A stretch of 64,000 bases of DNA, taken from NCBI RefSeq assembly GCF_000471905.2, contig NW_006499436.1, forward strand, positions 4,121,061-4,185,060. The letters run 5' to 3'. Source of the stretch: Amborella trichopoda. Taxonomy: Eukaryota; Streptophyta; Magnoliopsida; Amborellales; Amborellaceae. How positions within the stretch are numbered: position 1 is the first letter of the stretch; each line of letters starts with the position of its first letter. This document shows positions 54,730-64,000 of the stretch, in pieces. The translations under genes were made by a program, and so were the position numbers. The notes beneath the pieces were generated by a model. It was not told the DNA's origin and did no database searches. It saw only the letters and a list, made by a program, of their open reading frames with translations.

Positions 54730-55935
54730 ATGAGCTACCTATAGACACCCCATTCCCGATCGAGGAAGCTTTAGAAGATGGAATATCCCAGGCAAGCTAC
54801 CCTAGAACTTGAACCATTCACACCCGTTCTTGATCTAACCATAAACCATCCCTTACGAACCTAAATCTCTCGGTAGAGATCGTATTATTGAAGAATGCCG
54901 GTGAAGAATGAACAAGGTAGATCATAACTAAGAACTACCAAGTTGGAAGCAGTCCAGAAGCATGAAGTTCTGACACCAATGCCAACACAAGAAACCTACC
55001 TGACACTCCAGACAAACACGACGACATGCAAGAAAAGGAAAAAACGAATGCTATTGTCAATGGTGTCAGCACCATTGACATTAGCGTTATGCTTCTGACA
55101 GACAAAGATAGATACAACTTGGATATACTGACCTGTGTCACATGTCAATATGGGCCGACATGTGTCGGCAAGGACTAACATGTCAAGTGTCAATACGGAA
55201 GGTCGTGCCACTATCAGATTCGTCAAACGAAATGTCACTTGAGCCATTAATCATACAATGGCGTCCAAATGGTCGACTGGCATCAACGACACTGGGAATG
55301 GCATTAATGACAGTCGAATTGGTGCATAAATCTTATTGGCCAGTTGGTTGTACAAAACAATACCCAAAAACCGATACTTGGCAATTTATGTCAGAAAGTG
55401 GTTCCAAATGTCTCCAACGACACTGCCAACGTTGTTGGGCCTCTAACACCGTCCTACAAAATTGTACTCGGGCCAGAATCATGTAATTTTGGAGCATTTA
55501 ATTGAGTTGACAATAATTAATGCTAGTTGGACGCCATTGCCAGCAGCGCCGAAGTCATTGCAAGTGACGGCCCAGATTGCATAAAAAACATTCAAAGATG
55601 ATCATGGAATTATTTTGGTTATAAATAAGGCACTCCTCCTCAAGCAAAAGGTCATAAATTTTCATAAATTGTGCATAAGCTCTGTCAGATTAGACTCTGT
55701 ACCTATCTAACCCCAAGAAACAAACCCGTACCTCATATCTTAAATCTTAGAAATCTTACCCAACTCAATCCAAGCTGAAGGCGATTCGGATAATCAGACT
55801 TTTCGGATCCTCTTCCACCCATAGCTTTATTTGATAAAAACCTGAAGGACCATAACTAGCCATGCAATTGTCAAACTTTGAACCGACACCGACTTCGGGC
55901 ACTAGGCCTAGGGGTCCGATCTAAGGTATCATTTT
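54730..55935 (+). mobile_element. LTR-like sequence with TATA box, copy 1
   Basis: The end part (about 55520-55935) is related to 59560-59930: both have 'gacggcccagatt', a TATA box ~50-80 bp later (TATAAATA at 55620-55627), a 'gaaccgacaccgacttcggg' block and a T-rich end. This suggests the U3-R-U5 of an LTR retrotransposon. LTR termini and primer site were not found. Confidence 0.45.
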
Positions 55936-57059
55936 TCTTCTTGTTTTTTGTTTCATTAGTGGCATTTATAAGCTTTCTTTAGCTTCCTTGTGAATATTTT
56001 CTAACTTTTCTTGGTTTTAAAAGCTCTTCATAGAATCCCCATTGTTTTCATTAAACATTTTGAAATTTCTTTCGAACTCCAAGGCTAAGATGTGTGGGAA
56101 GTTGGTTTTGGCAGTCCGACTGAGAGAAGATCTTGTGACTTGACTCTTGGTCGAAACGTAATTTGATGGGACTATTTTCATGACCAACTCATTTTGACAA
56201 GTTTACGCCCAAAACCAAGGCCATGACCAAGTTCCTTGCCCGCATTTTTGAGTATAAACACTTTCTCCTCAAATTTATTAGAAGAAGAAGAGGTTCGTGC
56301 AAAAATAGTTGGCTGCGAGCCCGAGACCTTATCTATTGAGGGTTTGAAGAATGTTATAACTAATCTCCATGGCCAATACAGCTGAGGTATTGAGAGTTCG
56401 TCCTCTGCTTGAAATTTCGTTTTTCCTGATCGCAAAAGGAGAGGATAGGGATCTATAATAATAGGGGACCAAAGAGGATAGGCTATGAGGATTCACCGTA
56501 GGAGATGAGTTCATTTCAAGTTAAAGATGTTTTGTATATAACATCAAGGAGAAGATGAGATAACTCCCTTTGGAGAATGCGATATTGACATTTGAAAACT
56601 ATGCGAGTGGTCATAAATATGGGATGACGAGTATTAATCTACTCATGAACCAAGACTCCTAAAATGAAGGGGCAGTCTTGAAGGTTGTGAAACATGCATG
56701 CATGGGATGATGAACATAAAGAAGAGAGATACTGGATGTCGGCAATATCACCCAAAATGATTGGATGTCGCATGCTATTGTGATCTCCCGCACATGCAGT
56801 GCGCATGGTGGCTTTGCTAAGTGTATTTTTAGTCAAAATACAAGGTTAAGTACGCTTGGAGAAATTTAATACAAGCCTGAAAGGTATAATGCATGAAATA
56901 AATATTGAACAGATGTCAGATCTATATATCTTGGTAGACAGTGAGTCACTATACAAACCGAACAGATATGATTCTTAAAAAAAATATTTGTGAGGCATAG
57001 TCCTAGGAAGATGGGGGAGTACGATGTGCCTAAAATTATGAGACCCCAATACGCCTTAA
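55936..57059. other. Possible non-coding internal region of the LTR-like element
   Basis: No coding similarity recognised. Confidence 0.3.
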
Positions 57060-57600
57060 GAGTCCTGGTCTTTGGTCAATTTATGCACCTTAGCTAACGA
57101 CCAACGATAGCCAAGGAAATGAAACCATCTCAATTCGAGACACCCTTTGGGTCATGTATTTTTAAGGCCACAATATGCCTTTATACACAATATTGGAAGA
57201 GTTTGAATATGGTACGATACACTTTCAAACTCATCATTGGTCAAATATGTGCATTTTTGGCTAATGACCAATCGAAAAGACTATCAAGCCATCTCAATTT
57301 TAGAAACGCTCGGGGTCATATATCACCGAGGCCACAATCTGCCTCTCCACGTAATATTGGAAGAGTTTGGATACGGTACAATATACTTTCAAACACGTTG
57401 TAAATCAAATATGTGCAATTTGGCTAACAATTGGCCATAAAAGATCATCAAGTTACCTCAATTTGAGAAAAGATCTGCGTCATATATCCTCAAGGCCAGA
57501 ATATGCCTCTCACACAATATTAGAAAAGTTTTGATATGGTACAATACGTCTTTCAATCCGTTGTCTGCCAAATGAATATTTGGCAATCGGATCATAAGCA
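57060..57600. repeat. Tandem repeat, period ~164 bp, about three copies
   Basis: Anchors 'ccatctcaatt' at 57125 and 57289 and the matching 'acctcaatttgag' at about 57455. Each unit also has a 'gcctctcacacaatattgga' type block and 'gatacggtacaatatacttt'. Confidence 0.75.
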
Positions 57601-59279
57601 AACATCATCATGTGATATCACATTGAGACGTGCCATTGCATATATATTTAGTGAGGACTCATATGCATCTAGTCCATGAATCATTCAAAATGAACTCATT
57701 TGTTTCATCGTCCATAATTCGTTGGTGGCCATAATATGCTTTGATTGATGACCCTAAACATGATATTTTGGAAATTAATTCGAAACATTTGAGAAATCAT
57801 ATTTGAGGCATCCAATCCCTCATCTCAAAGGTTTAGGCCATTTGGAGATGGATTAGCCATCGGCAACCAAATCTTTATACATCGTTAGCCAGTCAGATAA
57901 CCAAGATATCCTCCGATCACTTGAAATTATCTTAATCTAAAGGAAGTTTTCTCAGGGGATCTGGACCATTTGATTCCCAACTCAATGCCCTATTCGCCAT
58001 ATAAGTGCGGCATCCTATCAATCTCTCATGTGAGAGTCACAAGCTCTACAACAATATCCATAAAACATCTGTGCAAAATCTTGACCGCAACTACATGATT
58101 TCTCCTAAAGTATGAACAATCTTGAGCCCAAATTTTATGAAAATATGTGTCATAGTCCCCTCTACAAAATTATCATACTCCCAGGGTCTATAATTCCTAG
58201 TGGTTGAGCTTGCAATCTTTAGATCTGTTGTTGCAATGCAGAAATGCATTCACTTCGACGGATCACATCTCCCTTATGTATGATCCATTTGAGGAGAGGT
58301 TTAAACCGTTGTTTATGTATCTGAGTACTCTATCATTTCACAAAATTTCATGATGAAAAGTTTTGTCATCAAAGAGCGGCAATTGAAATACTCAGACATG
58401 TTGATATTGTCTTGCAAACTGGTAGACAATGAATAAGAATAACTATTTTCCATGATTTTGTCAAGGAATATCACGATGAATCTTGGTAGTTGCACACTCG
58501 AATTCTAAACGTCAGGACAAAATCAAGATCAAATAAGGACAAAAGTCATCCTTAAAGCTATATATAAGTGCTTTCAAATTTGAACAATGATATGAGTTTA
58601 TCATTTCAAACCAAATCACGAGAGATGAGCAAATATGGTAAATGGTTTAGATATGCTTCATCAACCTTCATCCTCATCATGTCAAAAAATCTATTTAAAT
58701 CCACTTCTCAATGAGACAGGGAAAGGACGAAATTCATATATACCCCCCTTTTTACATTTCCCATCTATTGTGCATGGTAGAGAGAGAAATGAGAGAGTGA
58801 TTACATACGTATTGCATTGACAGTCAATAGACATGCCCCCAATAGCGTCATCATTTATTATTTGAGTGTGAAAATCATCAAAGAAAGCGAAAGTTGTTGA
58901 TTATATGACTCACTTGAAGCCTCATTTTGAGGAGCAGATCCGTAAACAATACCCCTGCTTATAGTCAGGTATACAGGCCCTATACACCCCCTTGGTATTG
59001 ATATTCTCTATTTGTCAGTGTATTTTCTTTTTAGATATGTGAGTGTATCGGCTTTAAGACTCAAAACAAGGGTGTTGGACCCTATAGAGAGGGTAGATAT
59101 AAGTTGTAACAAGAATCAGAAGTTCTTGGAATTACTCACGTACCCAGTATATATGTAAAGACCCTTCTTTCCGTCAAACGAAACTTAAGGGCGAATTTGG
59201 CCTCGGTTGTATTTATTCTTGTAGTCTATATCTCTGATATGGAGTCATAATATCATAAAGATTTTTCTAACACATTTTC
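57601..59279. other. No gene recognised
   Basis: Continuous non-coding sequence between the 164-bp repeats and the second LTR-like block, possibly part of the same degenerate retroelement. Confidence 0.35.
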
Positions 59280-59935
59280 ATGCGACTATGTAATAGAAAG
59301 CTATCATCATTATGCTGACGCCCGTGGTACCAATGCTGGGGTAGCAATTAGCAACGCCCAAATCAATCCTGAACGGGTGCTACTAGTAGCAACGACCAAC
59401 GCTGCCACCAGTGTCAGCTATCATTTGACGCATGCCACCGCCCAAAATCACATCGTTCGTAATGAAGAGGTACCATATTACATTACCCATAATCATGCCC
59501 CACCAATACCATCACTAACATATCAAGTTTTAAATAATTTGATGGCTCCAAAGCTGAGCATCGCAAGTAGCAACGTCAGCGTGGTTACCGGCGGCATTGA
59601 AAATGGACGGCCCAGATTCAATAATGAATTGGTGACATTGTTCAATGGGAACCTAGTCTATATAAATAGGGGATGACCTCCATCCCCATTTTCTGGACCG
59701 GATTCTTAACCCTCAAGCGAGATTCTGCTGGAATGGATACTAACTTTGAGCCCCCCTAGTATATTAGAACCCAAATCCTAGTACATCTGATCCATATCCT
59801 AATATCCTCAAACACCCCTAAGCTCATTTTATACAAATTGCCGCATCAAACCTGATCTTGAACTGGCACCGACTCTAGGTGTCGGGCTTGGGGATCTAGC
59901 TTGAGGTTCGCCCCCTTTCTTTCCTTTTCATTTTG
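59280..59935 (+). mobile_element. LTR-like sequence with TATA box, copy 2
   Basis: TATA box TATATAAATA at 59659-59668, then 'aactggcaccgactctaggt' and a pyrimidine-rich end, matching the order in 55520-55935. The 99-codon open frame at 59377-59676 ends across the TATA box and is not convincing as a gene. Confidence 0.45.
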
Positions 59936-60734
59936 TTTTCTCGTCTATTTCTAAAACTGTTTTTCAATCTCACCTTTTTTTATACGATAGCCCCCTTTTC
60001 AAAACTTTCCCACAATTTTTATTTCACCATTTCACAAACTGGTACTGCCGATAATCTGTACAGGGGCGATCATGTGGACAGTCTCTTGCCCCTGATTACA
60101 ATACGACAGAACCCCTTTATCTACCACTGATCAACGAATTTAAGCCGAAAAACTAGGCGAAGGTTACATTCCCTCAATCTTGAGGCACATGTATTAATTT
60201 ACTCTTTGCTAAGCATGTTTGTTTTGAGTTGGTCTTTGAATATGTGCATAACTAATCATCTTTGTTCATGTGAAAAGCAAAGTGGCTGAATAGTGTCTTT
60301 CCCATCAGCCAATAGTATTTCCCCAATACCCTCTTTCTTTCTTCTTTTTGTTATTTTTTATTTTTTGAACTTCAACAAAATTTCATTGAAAAAATAAAAT
60401 AGATTATATCAGTGGACAAAAGGAAAAGAAAAACACGAAATTACTTTCAAAAGAAAATGAGAGGGCATTTATAAAAATGATACAGCTTCAAACCCGCCTT
60501 TTTATTGTACCCCTCCCACCCTATTCTCTTCTTCCCTTTCAAGATTCAGTCATGGGTTGCTCCTTTCTCTCTCGTTCTTTCCATTTGCAGCCGTGATAGA
60601 TTTAATATATGACATGCTTCAACTTTCAAGGTTAAGCCTTTGCATATTTCTTGAATGTATGCTCAAATGTTCCATAGGTTAGGCATGTGCATTGTTCGTG
60701 ATTGTATGCTCAAATGTTCCCTGATGATGTATAT
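59936..60734. other. No gene recognised
   Basis: 'tgtatgctcaaatgttcc' is repeated at about 60657 and 60705, a 48-bp duplication. No coding similarity. Confidence 0.4.
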
Positions 60735-61870
60735 CAGTGTTTAAAAAATCAGTGATCCAATCTAGAATTAGGTGATCTGGATAAGGTATCGGCTGTAACA
60801 TTTCAAATCCGACCATAAAATGGGATCCGGAAGTGACATCCGAACGTGTCACTACAGTGAATCGGTATTATGATGTCATGAGCCGATGGACTTGGTACAA
60901 CGTCACGGGAGGAGGAATCACTACAGTAAACCGGAAGTTTGAATAATTTTCATATAAAAAATCTACAATGGGGCACCCCACGTGGGTCATCATTACAATT
61001 GCAACTAACCACCCCAACCCTCACGCCATGCTTACCTTACATGCACCGAATCCTTGGATGTGGGATTATTTATAGCCTTCTACATTTCCAAAGCAAGTTC
61101 GTCATATTTCAATGCATACATAGGGTTGTACTTTCGTCTATGCATAAGTTTGATTGGTTCTATTTCTCTCTTACTTATATTCGTCCAAATAATCTACAAA
61201 ATAGAATTTATTTATTTTTTAGATTAATTATATTTTTTATAATAAAAAAATAAAAGTATATATAGTTAAATTTTAATTAGATATAATTAAAAGGAAATTC
61301 TATTTAATTAAATTAAAAAATTTAGTATACTTATATTTAAATTATTATTGTTTATTTATCTTAATAACTTGTCAAACTTATGTCAATATAATCATGTGAA
61401 TATAATTGCATTAAAATTTATTAGAGGTTTTATTTTTACTTTTAATCATATGATATGGAAGCATTTTTTAATAACTTTTTAAACATATTTATTATAATAT
61501 TAATAATTATACATTGATTGTCAAATCTTGTATTTTATTTATTAATTTATTTGTATTATAAATTATGTAATTTATTATTTTTTGTTATAGTTGTAAATAA
61601 CATTTTTTTAAATTAGATGATATTATAAGATATTTTAGATTTGTTCTTATTTGTATAGTAAACTAATTATAAAATATAAATTTATAAACCAATAGTTTCA
61701 ATTTTAGTACATAATATTACAGTTAGTTAGGTTGTTATAATTTTAGATGAGTAAAGAAAATTAAGAAATATTTGATACTTTGATGTGATACTAATTTTAC
61801 TTCGTATAAGAATTGTTTTTTAATATTTTAATATGAAAGTATTTTCTAATATTTTTAAATTATTTTGATA
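60735..61870 (+). mobile_element. hAT-like terminus plus AT-rich body
   Basis: Starts CAGTGTTTAAAAAATCAGTG followed by 'atccaatctagaattaggtg'. The AT-rich body (about 61200-61870) matches 52040-52340 in inverted orientation. End not defined. Confidence 0.45.
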
Positions 61871-61971
61871 CAATATTATAAGACCATATTATTATTAATA
61901 ATTATACAAACATCCAATCAAGAAAACAGTGTCTCAGTATTCACTTATTTTTACAAAATAATAAAAGTACA

Positions 61972-63542
61972 TGTCACGCCCCAAGAATTTACAATGCTGA
62001 TATTCTTGAGATGTGACAGTCAAAACATATATACATATCTTGATATGACAAATTTACAGTGGCGAATTCTTACAAAGTAACAAAAGAAAGTTTATGCACA
62101 ACTACAATATCTTTCAGAGTTGATCCTGACGAGCACTCAAAATGAAACTGCAGTTATCCTGAAAAAATGTTTACCATAATTTGATGAGTTTGGCTACTCA
62201 GTAAGTGATCATCATAATCCTAAAAAATAATCATGGTTGAAAGATATCAATATTTTAAAAAAAGGAGATCTATTAGCAAAAATGCATTAACATTTTCACT
62301 TTAAAAAATGCATAATTAAGTATAATTCAAATAATTGAAATGCGTATAACATTTTAACGGTAGTGCATAATTCAAAGGATTTCACAAAATACCCTACTGG
62401 CGCGTCCCAAGTAGGTCACCTATATACCCCATTAGCGTCCTGATGGGTCCACTTAATCCCTATCGACGTCCCAGATAGGTCCACTTAATCCATGCAGATC
62501 CACTTATACCTCACCGGCGTACCGGATGAGTCCACTTAATCCTTACCGGCGTACCGGATAGGTCCACTTATACATCATCGGCGAACCGGATGAGTCCACT
62601 TGCATACTTAAAGTATTTTTAAAGCTCTTTAAATATTCAAAAGCAACAATATCATGTACTCAACATATCACTGAAATTATTAATATGAATTTCATTGAAA
62701 CCATTAATAACAGTCACTTTCAATAACATTTCAAAAATAACCAATCAAATATTTTGGGCTCAAATTTAGAAAGGTAGCAGTTCGTAAAGACACTTTAGCA
62801 TAATTGCCAATCTAATATGTAAAGAAAAATTCTTATAGAAATTCAAGAACACATAATTATCACAATTTATGGGATGTTAATTTGCAAATAAACATTTCAC
62901 AGACAATGCTATAATCAATTGCAAAATATCAGTTTTCAAATAATAAAGCAGTCATTTGTACATGAAATTTACAATGTCTAAATATTAAAAAACAGTAGAA
63001 AGAAATCTCACAGTTTTACTAAAAGAAGAAATATCACATTTATTTCTAATAATTTTACAGTATCTAAAATTTTATAACAATAGACAAGAAAAATAAATAA
63101 ATTTATTTCTAAGAATTTACAGCATTTAAAATTTCTAACATAGATAAAATATCACAATTTCATTAAAAAGATTATTTTTCAAGATAATGAAATCACTTAC
63201 CTAAAATATTTGTGAGGGAACTTCCGATAAAAATTCGGCTAGAGAGAGAAAGATCTCAAAAATATTCTAGGATGGGAGTCCTCGCCTCTCCTATTTAAAT
63301 TCTTAAGACACCTTATTATTTTATCTTATTAAGTTACACCTCATACATGAGGTGTAACAATTATATTACACCTGAACGTTTAAAGCCCACGTCCACTAAA
63401 GGACGTGGAAAAGCAGCAAAAAATTAAACCAAAAGCTTTTGAAAGTAGTGATGGTCCCTAAGGACCATCATGCTCATATAGACCATCACTTATTAAAAGT
63501 TTCTTCTTTTTTTTTTTTTTTTAAAGTTTAAGGATTGTTACA
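61972..63542 (-). mobile_element. 3' LTR (~1571 bp) of a mini-internal LTR retroelement
   Basis: On - the LTR runs from TGTAACAATCC (63542) to GGCGTGACA (61972), so it has TG...CA ends within a short inverted TGTNAC/GTGACA. Its last ~395 bp are repeated at 63608-64000 with high identity, period 1636 bp. 'gtaca' (61967-61971) may be the target duplication, but the other flank lies outside the window. Contains the hairpin array at 62393-62594. No coding capacity. Confidence 0.7.
62393..62594. repeat. Array of about six short hairpins inside the LTR
   Basis: Units of 31-35 bp joined by 'gtccacttaatcc'-type spacers. Stems: CCTACT/AGTAGG (62393-62415), CCCAT/ATGGG (62428-62447), CCTATC/GATAGG (62459-62479), CTCA-CCGG/CCGG-TGAG (62510-62530), CTTA-CCGG/CCGG-TAGG (62542-62562), TCATC/GATGA (62575-62593). 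The stem sequences differ but pairing is kept. One degenerate unit lies at 62489-62505. Confidence 0.8.
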
Positions 63543-63607
63543 TTCTTCCCCACTTAAAGAAATTTAGTCCCCTAAATTTGTGTACCTTAGTGCTCTGATA
63601 CTATAAT
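63543..63607 (-). mobile_element. 65-bp internal domain with primer-binding site and polypurine tract
   Basis: On -, directly after the upstream LTR end come a 4-base spacer and TAGTATCAGAGC (63592-63603), matching the initiator-Met tRNA primer site TGGTATCAGAGC at all but one position. The purine-rich stretch CTTTAAGTGGGGAAGAA (63543-63559) lies just before the next LTR start, where a polypurine tract belongs. Between them is a perfect hairpin AAATTTAG-GGGA-CTAAATTT. There is no room for any gene. Confidence 0.7.
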
Positions 63608-64000
63608 TGTCACGCCTCAAGAATTTACAATACTGATATTCTTGAGATGTGATAGTCAAAACATATATACATTTCTTGATAAGACAAATTTACAGTGGCG
63701 AATTCTTACAAAGTAACAAAAAAAAGTTTAAGCACAACTACAATATCTTCCAGAGTTGATCCTGGCGAGCACTCAAAATGAAACTGCAATTATCTTGAAA
63801 AAATGTTTACCATAATTTGATGAGTTTGGCTACTCAGTAAGTGATCATCATAATCCTAAAAATAACATGGTTGAAAGATATCAATATTTTTAACAAAAGA
63901 GATCTATTAACAAAAATGCATTAACAGTTTCACTTTAAAAAATACATAATTAAGTATAATTCGAATAATTGAAATGTGTATAACATTTTAACGACAGTGC
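63608..64000 (-). mobile_element. 5' LTR of the same element, cut by the window end
   Basis: Same sequence as 61972-62366 with scattered changes. On - it ends in GGCGTGACA at 63608, adjacent to the primer-binding site. Confidence 0.75.

Noticed and set aside
59377-59676. 99-codon + frame
   Set aside because: Overlaps an LTR-like block and its TATA box; composition is low-information and no family was recognised.

Overview
This is nuclear DNA of a flowering plant. It is AT-rich, its genes have GT-AG introns, and it is full of old transposons (LINEs, Ty3/gypsy, hAT, MITEs) and of Caulimoviridae (endogenous pararetrovirus) sequence. Two assembly gaps (N) lie at 10025-10915 and 35944-36643. The species cannot be named from the window. 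Only two intact cellular genes are visible: the 3' part of a ribosomal protein L17 (uL22) gene on the + strand, and the main exon of a HemK2/N6AMT1-type protein methyltransferase on the - strand. Also present are an unprocessed 3' fragment of an SF3B2 (splicing factor SAP145) gene with frame and splice lesions, one orphan argininosuccinate-lyase exon, and an F-box-like relic.

Layout. 1-7272 is the intron upstream of the visible RPL17 exons. It carries five tandem units of about 820-875 bp, each with a two-hairpin H/ACA-box snoRNA candidate, and two diverged single copies of the same RNA further on. RPL17 exons follow at 7273-8291. 8.3-22.3 kb is a transposon graveyard: MITEs, LINE 3' ends, RNase H-type fragments, a foldback MITE and an F-box relic. 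22.3-24.4 kb is the SF3B2 pseudogene. 25.3-27.2 kb holds MITEs and a 93-bp tandem repeat. 27.7-28.4 kb is the methyltransferase, with a 5'-truncated LINE about 2 kb upstream of it.

32.2-48.1 kb is a nested cluster. A Ty3/gypsy gag stops at 33377, where pararetroviral sequence begins. One viral copy runs on + (33378-38.8 kb) and a second runs on - (38.8-42.9 kb), tail to tail. A hAT transposon then interrupts the leader of the second copy, and gypsy RNase H/integrase sequence resumes at about 46.6 kb. Both viral copies share the same two +1 frame changes in the coat-protein region. The two hAT ends carry matching 8-bp target duplications but point the same way, which implies a local inversion.

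48-61.9 kb holds LTR-like, MITE and AT-rich repeats plus the argininosuccinate-lyase exon. The window ends in an unusual LTR element on - (61972 to beyond 64000): about 1.57-kb LTRs around an internal domain of only 65 bp, with an array of short hairpins in the LTR whose stems vary in sequence but keep pairing.

The strongest candidates for something not yet described are the RPL17-intron snoRNA array and the mini-internal LTR element with its hairpin array.
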